Assembly: GCF_042453785.1 (NCBI RefSeq)
Contig: NC_091673.1
Location: 12,433,501 to 12,497,500 of the forward strand
Direction: 5' to 3'
DNA length: 64,000 nucleotides
Origin: Malus domestica
Taxonomy: Eukaryota > Streptophyta > Magnoliopsida > Rosales > Rosaceae
Shown: in pieces, positions 35,936-48,996 of the stretch
How the letters are laid out: each line of letters starts with the position of its first letter
How positions within the stretch are numbered: the stretch's first letter is position 1
Translations under genes and position numbers: made by a program
The notes under the pieces: generated by a model
Seen by the model: only the letters and a program-made list of their open reading frames with translations
Told to the model about the DNA's origin: nothing
The model's database searches: none

Positions 35936-38058
35936 CTAGTCTGCCAATTTCTGCAAGCGGTGAATGGTGCTTCTTGCAACCCTGTTACCAGGATCAAACT
36001 TCAGAACAGTCCTAAGATCTTCTGCCCCAAGTCTGTACTTTTCCATACTTTCGTACAAGAGCGCACGCTGTACCAGAACAGATACATTTGCTTCATCTTT
36101 ATCAAGAACCTGCACAGGATTGAACACATCTATGAACTCTTTTCTACACAGAAATAAAGAAGATGGAACACTTCATTTCATTAGAATTTAAATCAATGAA
36201 GAGACTTGACAGGCAGAAAGAGCAATTGTAAAAAATAAATTTGTAAGCCGTGTCTAGCAGAAACATATATCTACGTACAGTGATGCACTGAAAATAGCTA
36301 GAGAAGAGGAAAAATGCTATTTTGGTTTGAAAACCCTACATGCATCAACGCAACAGATGAACATTGGTGAGGGGTGGGGGTGCCACCCACAAGGCCAAAG
36401 CAGCAACATCGGACTTCTAGCTGGTCTCTAAGCAGGGATACAATGGAAACTAAATATGCTAATGATCCCTTTTCTTTTTATCTTACGAAGGGAATTCAAC
36501 TAATATTTACCCCCTAACCCCATCTCATGCCAAACTGGGATAAGGCTATCAGTATTGCACTAACATTTCTTTTACAATGACATTTCCATGTTTAGGCCAG
36601 CTAATTCACTCGGCTAACAAATCGTGCAGCTATACAATACAATGTCAGGCCAATAGGATTAAAAAAATGATCCAAAAATTAAATCCCATGCATTCACAAT
36701 TTGGAAGGTACAAACTGAATTACTGAATGCCAATGAAAATTTTAAAATGCCTAAAAAGATTTAAGGAAAGCAAACAAGATACCTTTGTGCAGTCTGCCAC
36801 AGCTTTCTTATACTCCCTTACTTCTTTGTAACATGAAGCCCTACTTGATAAGACATCTGCAACGCCAGCACTATCAGCTGATTTCTCAAGAAGAATAATA
36901 GCCCAAGAAAGCCATTTAATAGCATCAGGATACTGCCCTTGCTTGTAATTATCCATTCCTTTATTCTTTGCTGTTGAGGCTGACACCCCAGCAGGAGAAG
37001 GTGGAAGACCCTCAAGCTCAGTTGTTGAACCACCGTCATCATGTCCTCCTCCAAACTCTGTCCCCCAACCATCAACTTCAGTTGCTGTTGCAGCACTCCA
37101 GCCGAACCTGAAGATGGGGTAAACAACACGCCGAAGGGATCATTGCTAGTAGATTGAGCAGGGGTTGGCTTCGCCGAAACCCCAAAATCCCCAAAGCCAG
37201 AATCCGAATCTGATCCCATAAAACTGCTATCTGAGAAGGCACTCGAGGCTGATGTAGTATTGGTGGTGCTTGGTTTCGGAGCATTCCGAAAATCTCCAAA
37301 AGCATCACCAACACTACTTTTATCACTAGTTTTACTCGCTGAGTTAATAGTAGCAGATGGTTTCGATGTGAGATTCACCAAAGAACCAAAAAGGTCTTTC
37401 TTAGAGCTCAATCCAGTGCCACCAACACTAGCACTACCCATATTTCGCAGCGAAGGACCTCCAAGATTCGCACTCTTATTACTATTAGCGTTAACACCAC
37501 TATTAAACTTATTAGCATTGCTATTAAACCCACCAGAGAAACTCCTAAAATTCCCAGAAGCACCATAATTTGCACCACCACTTTTCACCTAACTATTACT
37601 AGCAGCAATGGTGGTTTTGGGCAACGAAGCGGACACGCTCCCAATGGAAAACGAGCTCTTATTCGAAGTCGGGGTCGCATTCTTCAAAGGAACATTGCTA
37701 TTACTATTGATCTTACCACCCATGGCGGAACTGACCAAATCCCCAAACAAATTTGGGTTTTTATTGACGACGGTAATCGGGGTGGCGGAAATCGCCGGAG
37801 CCGCGGAAGTCCAGCTCTTTCCAAAGATATCCCCAACCATGGAAGTCGGGGTGTTTGTCAATCCGGGTCGGGCGCTCTGGGTCGGAGCCGGCTGGTGGGT
37901 CCAGGAGGTGGTTCTGCTGGCGGTGGGTTGTTGCCAGGCGGGTCGGGTTGGGCGGCGGTGGCGGAGGAGGAGAAAGAAGAGGTCTTGTTCTTCTGGTCGT
38001 TGAGCGATTTGGGTCGGCTCGATCCGAGACCCAGATCGAAGTCGAAGTTGGAATTCAT
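35936..38058 (-). pseudogene. TPR-domain protein gene with low-complexity N-terminus, disrupted
   Basis: The start MNSNFDFDLGLGSSRPKSL (38058) is followed by Ser/Asn/Gly-rich sequence with adaptor-like motifs (GDIFGKSW, KKDLFGSLV, FGDFG, SNDPFG). Then come at least two TPR units: MDNYKQGQYPDAIKWLSWAI, SSRASCYKEVREYKKAVADC and, after a GT-AG intron (36110-36782), the exon 36109-35936 with QRALLYESMEKYRLGAEDLR and a TAG stop. Three lesions break it: a one-base-type shift between about 37960 and 37900, an in-frame TAG at 37589-37591, and a second shift near 37105. DPF/FGDF motifs suggest a link to clathrin or vesicle adaptors, but that is only inference. It could be a decaying duplicate or carry assembly errors. 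The exact ortholog is not recognised. Confidence 0.7.
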
Positions 38059-38972
38059 GGTAATGGAATTGAAATTATTTACTATTCTGGATCAAAAGAA
38101 ACGAGATCCGATTGCGTACCTGAGAGAAGAGAGTTTTCTGAGATCTGCAGATTCCGGAGAGAGAGATGACACGCAGTAGCTAGATTGTCATCAAATAACG
38201 GAGGGGGGATGGGAATTGCAAATAATATGGTTTTAATATATTTTGGTGCCAATTATTCAGCTTTCTAATTTGGGAGTTTTTAATGTTAAAGTCCCACATC
38301 GGTGGGTTCAAAGAAATCTAATGGGTTTAAATAGGATTACTCTTCTCTAATTAATACCTAGGTTTTTTGTGGTAAAACCTCACACCTAACGGATTAGGCA
38401 GGTGGTAAAGTTGGGGATAATATTAGTGTCGTTAGAGTGGGACGAACCCGGTGATCCAAAAATCCAACATGGTATTAGAGCCCACGGTTCAGGCCCGTGC
38501 AAGCCAATGAGCTTGTCACCAAGAAGGATTAACATAGAGACGACCGCTGAGTTCCATTGAAAACAAGTGGGCCCAAAGTGAGCCGACCTTTGAGTTTCAA
38601 TTACCGACGTGGATCTCCACGTGTGAACCACTAAATGAGGTTACACGTGAGGGGGAGTGTTAAAGTCCCATATCGATGGGTTCAAACTTCAAAGAAACCC
38701 AATGAGTTTAAATAGAATTACCCTACTCTAACTAATACTGAGGCATTTTGTGGTAAAACCTCACACCTGATGGATTGAGCATATGGTAAAGTTGCAAGCC
38801 AATGAGCTTGTCGCCAAGAAGGAAACAAGTCTAAACTCTTAACATAGAGACGACCACTGAGTTCCATTGAAAACAAGTGGGCCCAAAGTGAGCTGACCTC
38901 TGAGTTTCAATTACCGATGTGGATCTCCACGTGTGAATCACTACATGAGGTTACACGTGAGGGGGAGTGTAA

Positions 38973-41900
38973 TGATGCAGCACATTAATGAAAGGGTTTA
39001 TGATCATTTTGATGATTAAATGTCATTCATGCATTTCATTAATCATCCATATTGTAACCGCTAGTGCATTTATCTTGGGTTCATGCACTACAATTGTGTA
39101 GTCTTTATTTTGCATTTATGCAGCCCCTAGCCATATAAGGGAGGCTTGTTCCCTTAACTTTTAAGTATTCCAATAATCAATTTACAGACTATCTTAAGTC
39201 TCTCATTGAAGAGTGCTAATTTCTTTGTGGATTCAAGGCTTCCTAGTAGAATACGAAGATATTTTTCTAGTTTCCTCTTTCGTTCTACATCAGTTGGTAC
39301 CGGAGACAAGTCTTTCCTTGGGCTGATGGCCAATTCCCCTAATGACAATGAACGTCAGAAAGAGGCTCTTACAAGAGTCGAATTTATGACGTACCAGAAT
39401 CAAACCCAGCAGACGTTGTGTGAAATCCAGACAACTCTTACCAGGTTGGTGGTGCAACTAGATGTTAACAATCAAGGTCCAAGATGAGAACGTGCTCCAA
39501 CGTACCAAGATCGACGTCAGGTAGCAAATGAAGATTCTAGCGATGATGAAGAATATGTTGATGAGATATTCAGAGGACTAGGAGGAGATAATGGTCATCC
39601 ATGACGACATGATCATGGTGTAAATAGAGATTATCGTATGAAGATTGATCACCTTCATATCGAGGATTTCTTGGACTGGCTGAATGAAGTAGAGAGGTTC
39701 TTTGAATACATGGAGATTCCTGAAGAAAAAAAAGTCAAACTTGTTGCCTACAAGCTAAAAGGTGGAGCTTCTACTTGGTGGGAGCAACTTCAGATATCAC
39801 GAACTTGTCAAAGAAATACCCCTGTGTGTTCATGGATAAAGATGAAACGGTTACTGAAGGCAAGGTTTTTACCTCCTGATTATGAACAGGTTCTTTTCCA
39901 ACAATACCAAGAGTGCAAGCAGGGGAGTAAAACTGTCCAAGCCTATACAGAGAAGTTTTACAGATTAGCTTTACTCAATGATCTCATGGGAACTGAAGCG
40001 CAACAAATAGCCAGGTACATTGGTGGATTGCGACTAGCCATTCAAGATAGGGCTTGTATGCAATCAGTATTCATCGTGGTAGAAGTTGTTAATTTAGCTA
40101 CAAAGGTGGAAGCTCAAATTGACAGGTCGAAGAATCAAGCAAATTGAAGTTTTACTTTTGATTCGTCGCGATCTGTAGCAAGTAAAGGGAAACAAACTTC
40201 TCATCACAGCCAACAACTGGAAATATTAGTAATGAAATTTGTGGCAATAATAGTTCTTCACAGAAACCAGAAACAACCAGAGGCCATAAAGATGTTCCCC
40301 AAGACCCCTATGCAAAGCTTAGGGAAGATAAGTGTTACATGTGTGGGCAACATTGGCACTTGTCCAACAATTGTCCTAAAAGGAGAACTGTGAATTTGTT
40401 AAGAATAAAAGAGACAAGTGAAGAACAACCAATAGAAGATTTGGAAGGTGCTGCACTCACTTATGAGGAAGATGAAGTTATTGGAGGAGATGATGAAGAA
40501 TTGCTTGAAAGGTTTTTGGTTATCCAACTGCTGTTATTAGCACCAAAACGTGAATAACCTCCTCAACGTCATAACATTTTCAAAACTTGATGCACAATAA
40601 ATCAGAGGGTTTACGATCTGATCATTGATAATGGCAGTAGTGAGAATGTTGTTTCCAAGAAAATGGTAGAAAAGCTAGGATTGAAGACAGAAAAGCATCC
40701 TGCACCCTACAAACTTGGGTGGATTAGGAAAGGTGTGGAATCAAAGGTGACTGAAACTTGCCCCATTACTTTTTCAATTGGAAAAAAGTATGTTAATAAA
40801 GTAATATGTGATGTGGTTGACATGGATGCATGCCACATGATCTTGGGGAGGCCATGGCAATACGAAGTTGAATCAACTCACAAAAGGCGAGTAATGTGTA
40901 TATTTTCGTCAAAGGAGGACATAAAATTGTTTTGGGGCCAATGAAAGAAACCGAGAAATCAAATCCATCTAGAAAGACAATATTTCTGGTGAACAATAAT
41001 GAGGAATTTTGGCATACTGAAATGCAAATAGGTGGACAAGTTTATGCGCTTGTGGTATAGGAGAACAAATCTCACAATCTGCCGATTCCAAAAGCAATTC
41101 AACTTTTGCTTACGAAGTTTGATGACATCATCCCCGATGAACTGCCTTCAAATCTACCTCCTATGCGGGATGTCCAGCATGAAATAGACTTTATTCCTGG
41201 AGCTTATCTTCCTAACCTTCCTCATTACAGGATGAGTCCTAACGAGAGCAAAATCCTACAAGACAAGGTTGAGAACTTGATACAAAAGGGGTTCATAAGG
41301 GAAAGCATGAGCCATTGTGCTGTCTCTGCACTTTTGGCACCTAAAGGCCAGGGAGACTGGCACAGTGCACTGATAGTCAATCCATTAACAAAATCCCAGT
41401 CAAGTATCGCTTCCTAATTCCAAGGTTAAACGATATGCTTAACAACTTGGCTGGATCAAAGGTCTTTTCTAAGATCGATTTGTGTAGTGGATACCACCAA
41501 ATCCGCACACGACCTGGCGATGAGTGAAAGACGACTTTTAAGACGAAAGAAGGGCTATATGAATGGCTAGTAATGTCGTTTGGGCTTTCCAATGCGCCAA
41601 ACACTTTTATGCAGCTAATGAATCAGGTATTTAAGCCTTTTATTGGAAAGTTTGTTGTTGTATATTTTGATGATATCCTAATATATAGCCGAGATGAAGA
41701 TGTACACCTAGCACACTTAAAAATGGTGCTAACTGTTTTGTAAAAGAATAAATTGTATATCAACTTAAAGAAGTGCAATTTTATGACCACTCGGCTAGTG
41801 TTTTGGGGATTTGTTATTAGTGGAGATGGAATACATGTTGATGAAGAAAAGGTCAGAGCAATTCGTGAGTGGTCAACTCCTAAAATCATGCATGAAGTTC

Positions 41901-43419
41901 GAAGCTTTCATGGTTTGGCCACCTTTTATCCGCGATTTATCAGAAACTTTAGTAGCATCATGGCTCCAATAATTGAATGTTTGAAGGAAGGAAAGTTGCT
42001 GATCAAAGCTTTGCCTTAATAAAAGAAAAACTTTCAACAACTCCAGTTTTGGCTTTACCAGATTTTGACAAGTTGTTCGAAGTGGAATGTGATGCTTCAG
42101 TTGTTAGGATAGAAGCTGTTATATCATAAGAGGGAAGACCATTTACATTTTATAGTGAAAAGCTTAGTAAAGCACGCAAGAAATGGTCTACTTATGAGCT
42201 AGAATTTTATGCTGTTGTTCGAGCTCTTAAAGTTTGGGAGCATTACCTAATTCAAAGGGAATTCATTCTTTATATCGATAACCAGACCTTGAAGTTTATA
42301 AATAGCCAGAGTAAAATAAATCACATGTATGGTAGCTGGATCACCTACATACAACAATTCACCTTTTCTTTAAAGCACAAGGTAGGAACACAAAATCGTG
42401 TTGTTGATGCTTTGAGCAGGAGATCATCACTACTTGTGACCATATGAGCATAGGTCATCAGATTTGAATACCTCAAGGAATTATACCCTGAAGATGAAGA
42501 CTTTTCTATTGTTTGGGACATGCTACGAATGAGAAAAACTGAAGATGGTTATTTGTTTCGAGGGAATCAGTTGTGCATTCCTAGAGGATCGCTAAGAGAA
42601 CATTTAATTCAAGAGCTTCATGGTGGTGGGCTTGGTGGACATTTGGGAAGAGACAAGATAGTGGCACTTGTAGAAGAAAGATACTATTGGCCACAGTTAA
42701 AGCGAGATGTTGGATTTGGTTCCTTTGCCAAAGCTATAAGGAAAAAGCATAGCTGCTGAGAATATGGCAAAAATAATTTCCACCAGTCAAAGGGAGGTCC
42801 GTCAAAATCTTGAGGAAGCAACTCTTAAGTACAAAGAAGCTGCTGATAAGAAAAGACGTCACAAGGTGTTCGAGGAAAAGGACCTAGTCATGGTTTGTTT
42901 ACGGAATGGACGGTTTCCTGTGGGAACCTACAACAAATTGAAGGACAAGAAGTATGGTCCTTACCAAATCAAGTAGAAAATCAATAATAATGCTTATGTT
43001 GTTGATCTTCCCGCTGACATGAACATATCTCATACTTTCAATGTGGCTGATCTGTTCTAGTATCATCATTCTGTTGATGTGGTTTACTATGAAGACAACT
43101 CAGGGACGAGTTTGTTTGAAGTAGGGGAGAATGATGCAACACATTAATGAAAGGGTTTATGATCATTTTGATGATTAAATGTCATTAATGCATCTCATTA
43201 ATCATCCCTATTGTAACCGCTAGTGCATTTATCTTAGGTTCATGCATTACATTTGTGTAGTCTTTATTTTGCATTTATGCAGCCCCTAGCCATATAAGGG
43301 AGGCTTGTTCCCTTAACTTTTTAGTATTCCAATAATCAATTTACAGACTATCTTAAGTCTCTCGTTGAAGAGTGCTAATTTCCTTGTGGATTCAAGGCTT
43401 CTGCTTCCGTTCTACATCA
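38973..43419 (+). mobile_element. Ty3/gypsy retrotransposon, decayed, inserted in a TRIM LTR
   Basis: 5' LTR 38973-39292 and 3' LTR 43132-43419 both start TGATGCA and end CTACATCA. The purine tract GTAGGGGAGAA precedes the 3' LTR. The target GTTAA is present on the right and has lost one T on the left. The order gag-PR-RT-RNaseH-INT is that of Ty3/gypsy. Reading frames hold many stops. The LTRs differ in length (320 against 288), so it is fairly old and cannot move by itself. Confidence 0.88.
39326..42976 (+). pseudogene. Ty3/gypsy gag-pol, broken
   Basis: Gag region 39638-40147 (DFLDWLNEVERFFEYMEIPE, WWEQLQ) is followed at about 40330 by a CCHC zinc knuckle (CYMCGQHWHLSNNC). Then come a protease with [12 protein letters not shown] (about 40615), a reverse transcriptase with [13 protein letters not shown] and the catalytic [10 protein letters not shown] (about 41660), an RNase H region (VECDASV, YELEFYAVVRALKVWEHYL, VDALSRR), and an integrase H2C2-type start (HGGGLGGHLGRDKIV, YYWPQL; about 42610-42710). 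The integrase catalytic core is missing: sequence jumps from there to the C-terminal [13 protein letters not shown] part at about 42820. Numerous stops and frame changes. Confidence 0.85.
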
Positions 43420-43607
43420 GTTAAAGTCCCACATCGATGGGTTCAAAGACCCAATGGGTTTAAATAGGATTACCCTACTCTAACTAATACCAATGCCTTT
43501 TGTAGTAAAACCTCACACCTGACGGATTAGGAAGGTGGTAAAGTTGGGAACAATATTGGTGTTGTTAGAGTGGGGCGGGCTTGGCGATCCAAAAATCCAA
43601 CATTTAA

Positions 43608-44889
43608 CTGCTGAAGCTTGAAATGAAGACGGATATTGTTTTGTTTTACCATGGTGGTTGGTTTGAATCCATGCTATGCTATTAACTACTAACTATTTAC
43701 AACAAATTTTGAGTATGTAAGAAAGTGTTTTTAAAATGATTGAAAGGGTTTTTGAAACCAGTTCTTAGTAAAATTACAAGTGAATCTTGGAAAAATACTT
43801 GAAGCAATAATTAAAATATCGTTATCGGTGAAAATATCAATATCCAAATTTGTGGAAAGATCAACGAATATGTGGATATTGATATTGGTTGCCTTCAATG
43901 AAAATGATAGGAATTTACTCAAAAATGTGAAAATTTAAAATGAAACTGTTCTCTCTCAAGTTTCCCGCTCCTGCTCTCTATCCCTCTCTTATGTGTGATT
44001 TATGGGTCGATCGTCATAGACCTTTATAGGCCTCCTCTTATATTATAAGGCCTAAGATTTTTTTGAGGCATTTGTTTCGACGAATCTGAGTTTTTTGTTT
44101 TTCGTCGATAAAGTACCGATATTTCTTCGTATAAAAAATATTGACTGAAATCGTCGATTATGACAAAAATTGAGGAGTTTCTCCGACATGGGTTAAAGTT
44201 TAGACTTCACACCACTTTTCATATATTTCTCTAATTTTTCCGATATATCGACGGAAATATCGAAAAAATTTTCAACATCGACTTCCAAAATGTATTTAAG
44301 TGCTTTTGGAATCCAAAAGTGCTTTTAATTATTTTAAAAGCATTTCCAAATCTGCTCTTAATTTAAAAATGTATAACGTTTTCGTGTTTACATATTTGGA
44401 CGTATCCAAATTGGCCAGATGAATGCGCTTTTATGCATTTAAGTTTCAGTTCCATTGTGGCTATAAGCAAAGGTGTGTTTTGTAGGACATGTTGTTGCAC
44501 CATTGCTAATGCTACTAAGTGCCATAATTAATAAATTCACATATAATACCCGTATTACATATGTACATATTTTTAAAAACACTTTTATTTTTCATACGTG
44601 TTTTAATGATTTGTTACTTTTTTTAACTTTAAAATACTAGACACGTACATGTGTATTTCTTAACAACATCTATTATATATAAAGCCAAAAGAAAAGGTGA
44701 ATGGTGTTTTTGGTGTCACCAAGTTTTAACAAAAATATTTGAACAAAAATGCCCTCAAGACCAAAAACTTCAAAGGCATCCCAAAATAATGCATCAAATA
44801 AGGCATGGGCATTTTCATCATTTTAACAATATTTTTTTAATAATTAATTTTTTTGTGGTTTGTTTTTTTTTTTTTTTTTTTTTTTTTAA
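43608..44889. other. Intergenic
   Basis: AT-rich, with an old MITE fragment at about 44280-44410 (AAAGTGCTTTTAATTATTTT) and a T-run at 44860-44887. No gene seen. Confidence 0.4.
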
Positions 44890-45731
44890 TTAGTACCTCA
44901 TAATAGACTAGCAATAATGTGATTCAATTTCTCAATTTTTAAACAAATTCAAAACATCTTAAGAGGCATGTAATGTCGGTTATAAAAAAGGTCATTCGCA
45001 TGCGGATAATAATGTGATTAAATTAGTTGTCAGATGATTTTTTTTTTAATTTTTAACAAACGATATTATCTAAACTAAGGGGGAGGGGGTGGGTTTAGCC
45101 TCACAATGGACTGACAAATTAAATATTATTTACTCTATTTTAAACACGTTCAAAACATCTTAAGAGGCGTGTAATGTGGGTTATAAAAAAAGTCTTTCGC
45201 ACGCGGATAATAATGTGATTAAATTAGTTGTCAAATGATTGTTTTTTTTTATTTTTAACAAACGATATTATCTACACTAAGGGAGAGGGGATGAGCTTAG
45301 CCTCACAATGGGCTAGCAATAATGTGATTCAATAAGTTGTTTATTAAATATTATTTTCTCTATTTTTAAACATGTTCAAAACATCTTAAGAGGCGTGTAA
45401 TGCCGGTTATAAAAAAAGTCTTTTACACGCTGATAATAATGTGATTAAATTGTAAACCAAGCTGTAATCACAAGGAAGAATATGCAGTATTACACTTGAG
45501 AGAGAGAAGAGAAATGAGTCGAGAGAGAAGAGAAGATAGAGAGAGAAGTAAACTTTCATATATTGTGTTTTCTGAATGATTACAATCTTACTGTTCTAAG
45601 ACTATATATTCTCTATATAAAACTTTGCTGTTTAAGTCACAACATAACTAAATTCTAACAGCCTTGCTAATCTCTTGACAAGTGTCTTATTATATCACCA
45701 TTAATACTATCCTTAACATCCCCCCTCAAGC

Positions 45732-48700
45732 TCAGGAGGTGAAACCAAGACTGAGATTGCGACAATGAGTTTGAAATAGTGGAGTAGATAAACCCTTGGT
45801 GAAAATATCAGCAAACTGCTCACTGGAAGTGACAAACTGAACCTGCAGGTGCTTCTTTGCAACTCGTTCTCGAACAAAATGAATATCAACTTCGATGTGT
45901 TTTGTACGCTGATGTAAAACCGGATTTGATGTTAAAGCAATAGCAGACATATTATCACAAAAGAGAACTGGTGAACTGGGAATATCAAGATGCAAAACTG
46001 TCAATAATTGCTTGATCCAATCCAATTCAGCAGCAGTTGTAGCAAGAGCGCGATACTCTGCCTCAGTGGACGATTTAGACACTGTTTGTTGCTTCTTAGA
46101 AGACCATGAAATTGGATTTGACCCCAAAAAGACCACAAATCCAGTTGTAGACCGTTTGTCATTCGGATCTCCAGCCCAATCCGCATCAGAAAATGCTCGT
46201 ATAGTATCAGAATTAACCTCCAAACCCCCTCTAACATAGTGAATGCCCAAATTTAGAGTGCCTTTAAGATATCGTAGGATCCGCTTGACTGCACTGAAGT
46301 GAGACTCCATGGGATGCTGCATAAATTGGCATACCTGATGCACAGCAAACGCGATATCTGGCCTGGTAAATGTGAGGTACTGTAAAGCACCAACCACACT
46401 TCTGTAGAGAGCAGGATTGTTGTAAGGTTTGCCATTATCAAGAACTAACCGATTATAAGGCAGACATGGTGTGGAACAAGGCTTGGAATCTAACATTTCA
46501 GTCTTGGTAAGAAGATCCGTAACATACTTAGCTTGAGAAAGAACCATACCATCATTCTGAGAAATAATCTGAATTCCCAGGAAAAAATGCAAAGGACCCA
46601 AGTCTTTTATGTCAAATGCCTTTGTCAAAGCAGAAATCACATCAGAGATCAAATTGGGAGCATTACCAGTAATGATAATGTCATCCACATAGAGAAGTAA
46701 TATCACTACAAAAGAATCAATCTTTTTCACAAACAAAGAGGGATCGGCATAAGTTGTAGTGAATCCAAGTGAGGGCAAAAAACTCGTGAACTTGTCATTC
46801 CAGGCTCTAGGAGCCTGTTTTAAGCCATATAAGGACTTGTGAAGTTTGCAGACATAATCAGAGTAATGAGGATCAACGAAACCTGGAGGTTGTGACATAT
46901 ACACCTCTTCCTGCAATACCCCATGCAAAAACACATTCTTAACATCAAGTTGTCTCAAATTCCACCCAAAATGAGCAGCCATGGCCAATACAAGTCTCAC
47001 CAACAACTGGACTAAATGTTTCCCCATAATCAATGCCTTCCTCTTGATTGAAACCTTTTGCCACTAGTCGAGCCTTATATCTCCCTATAGAACCATCAGC
47101 ATTCCTTTTAATTTTAAAAACCCATTTACACCCAACCAGGTTTTTCTGTGCTGGAAGAGGAACTAAACTCCATGTAGACTGAGTGTGTAAGGCAGATAAC
47201 TCTTCTTGCATTGCATCAACCCATACCTGACACTTTAAGGCAGATTTATATGTTGCAGGTTCGACTGTAGACAAATCCACTGCCTCATTGTCATGAGTTG
47301 TAGTAAGTAAGGCCATCTTTTTGGAAATACCACTCTTGGACCTGGTTTGCATTGGATGCAAATTCAATGGAGGAATAGAGAGAACAACTTGAAGTCTCTC
47401 AGGTTGAAACTCAAAACTTTCAGAATTCGGAATTGGAACCACAGGATTCACAGATGGAACCTCAGAAGCCACAGGGATTTGTGGAGATGAATACTGTTCA
47501 TTTGCAGACCCATCAGATATTGGAGATAAGGATGATGAAGAATTCAAGGAATTGGAATGCTGTGAAACCGGAGAGGCTGGTGAAACTAACACATTATCAA
47601 GATTAGGCATGGATGGTTGTGGGGGAGATGGTGGATGGTGAGGTAGGATTGGTTGTGAGGTCACATGTGATGTATGAAGACTAGGGGAATGTGATGATAC
47701 AAGACCGGGATAGGGAAATTCAGATTCATCAAATAACACATGCCTGGAAACATAAACTTTCTTCTTGATGACTTCATAACACAAATAACCCTTGTACTTT
47801 GATGCATATCCCAGAAAAATACACTTGGATGTCCTAGGTTGTAACTTTGTGGTGTTGAAGGGTCTTAAAAGCGGGTAACAAGAACAACCAAAAACTTTAA
47901 GGTGACTGACATCAGGAACCAAACCATAAAGAATTTCAAATGGAGACTTCTGATTAAGTGTTTGTGATGGCATTCTATTAACAAGATACACTGAAGTCTG
48001 ACAAGCAAATGACCAAAATGGTGCAGGTAGGTGAGAGGTTTGAAGAAGAGTAATGGTGGTTTCAATAATATGACGATGTTTCCTTTCGGCCAAACCGTTT
48101 TGTTCTGGTGTATAAGGACAAGACAACTGATGACGGATACCTTTAGAAGTGAGAAAAGTTTGGAAATGTTTCCCTATATATTCACCCCCGCCATCACTTT
48201 GAAGTGTTTTGATTGAAACTGAAAATTGATTAAGTATAAACTGATAGAATGTCATAAATGTAGCACAAACATCAGTTTTATTGATAATTGGAAAAATCCA
48301 ACAGAATCGGGTACATTGGTCTATGAAGGTAACATAGTACTTAAAATCTTCTAGAGACAGACACGGAGCAGGGCCCCATACATCGCTGTGAACAATATCA
48401 AAGGGATGAACATACGTATGTGAAGCAGAATGAAAGGGTAATTTGCTAATCTTGCCCTCTAGACAATTGGAACACAGCCTAGATATAAAATCAGCAATAC
48501 TAGGAAGATTTGATTTCTTAAGCATAAGAGAAGCAACCTTATTTGATGGATGACCTAATCTATGATGCCATAGACTCGAGGTTACTTGTTTGCCAATGTA
48601 AGCAGCTACTGGAGGAGCTTTTTGTATAGAAGAAGATGATGGTGTGGAAGGAATGGGATACAATCCATTACTGCATAGACCTTTGAACAGTATTCTCCCT

Positions 48701-48996
48701 GTGGCTTTGTCCTGAATCCAAAAACACCAAGCATCAAAGATCAGCCAACAATTATTGTCAAGACAGATTCTATGTACAGAGAGTAAATTCTGAGATATTC
48801 TAGGTACATATAGGACCGAATTTAACTTCAAATCATGAAAAGGAGTCTGCAATATGGAAGATCCTCTGTGGGATACGTTCAAACCTTCACCACTTGCAGT
48901 TTGGATCATTTCTGTTGAAGGAAAAAGAGTTGCCAATGACAGATTATTCAAATCTGCAGTCATATGATTTGTTGCACTCGAATCTGTAAGCCATAC
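45732..48996 (-). pseudogene. Copia pol (protease, integrase, RT, RNase H) with one frame break
   Basis: In order on the minus strand: protease motif TDSSATNHMT (usual Gly replaced by Ser); integrase with RLGHPSNKVA, CLEGKISKLPF, HSDVWGPAP and QNGLAERKHRHI; a Ser/Pro-rich spacer; reverse transcriptase with WVFKIKRNADGSIGRYKARL, then LLYVDDIIITG; and RNase H (DADWAGDPNDKRSTTGFVVF, STEAEYRALA) ending FADIFTKGLSTPLFQTHC. The frame breaks at about 46995-47030, after GETFSPVV: the few residues expected before VRLVLAMA are missing. The Copia order INT-RT-RH is clear. Confidence 0.9.

Larger units (their letters stand above)
38279..43607 (+). mobile_element. Tandem TRIM (3 LTRs) with TTTAA TSD, interrupted by a gypsy element
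   Basis: TSD TTTAA at 38279-38283 and 43603-43607. LTR1 38284-38469 starts TGTTAAAGTCCCACATCGG and ends AAATCCAACA. A Met-tRNA binding site TGGTATTAGAGCC follows at 38470. LTR2 starts at 38658 after the purine tract GAGGGGGAG but breaks off near 38793 into a second internal copy (to 38967). LTR3 begins at 38968, is split by the gypsy element, and resumes at 43420-43602. Same family as the TRIM in the polygalacturonase gene. It starts about 225 bases from the TPR gene's ATG, in its promoter region. Confidence 0.85.
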
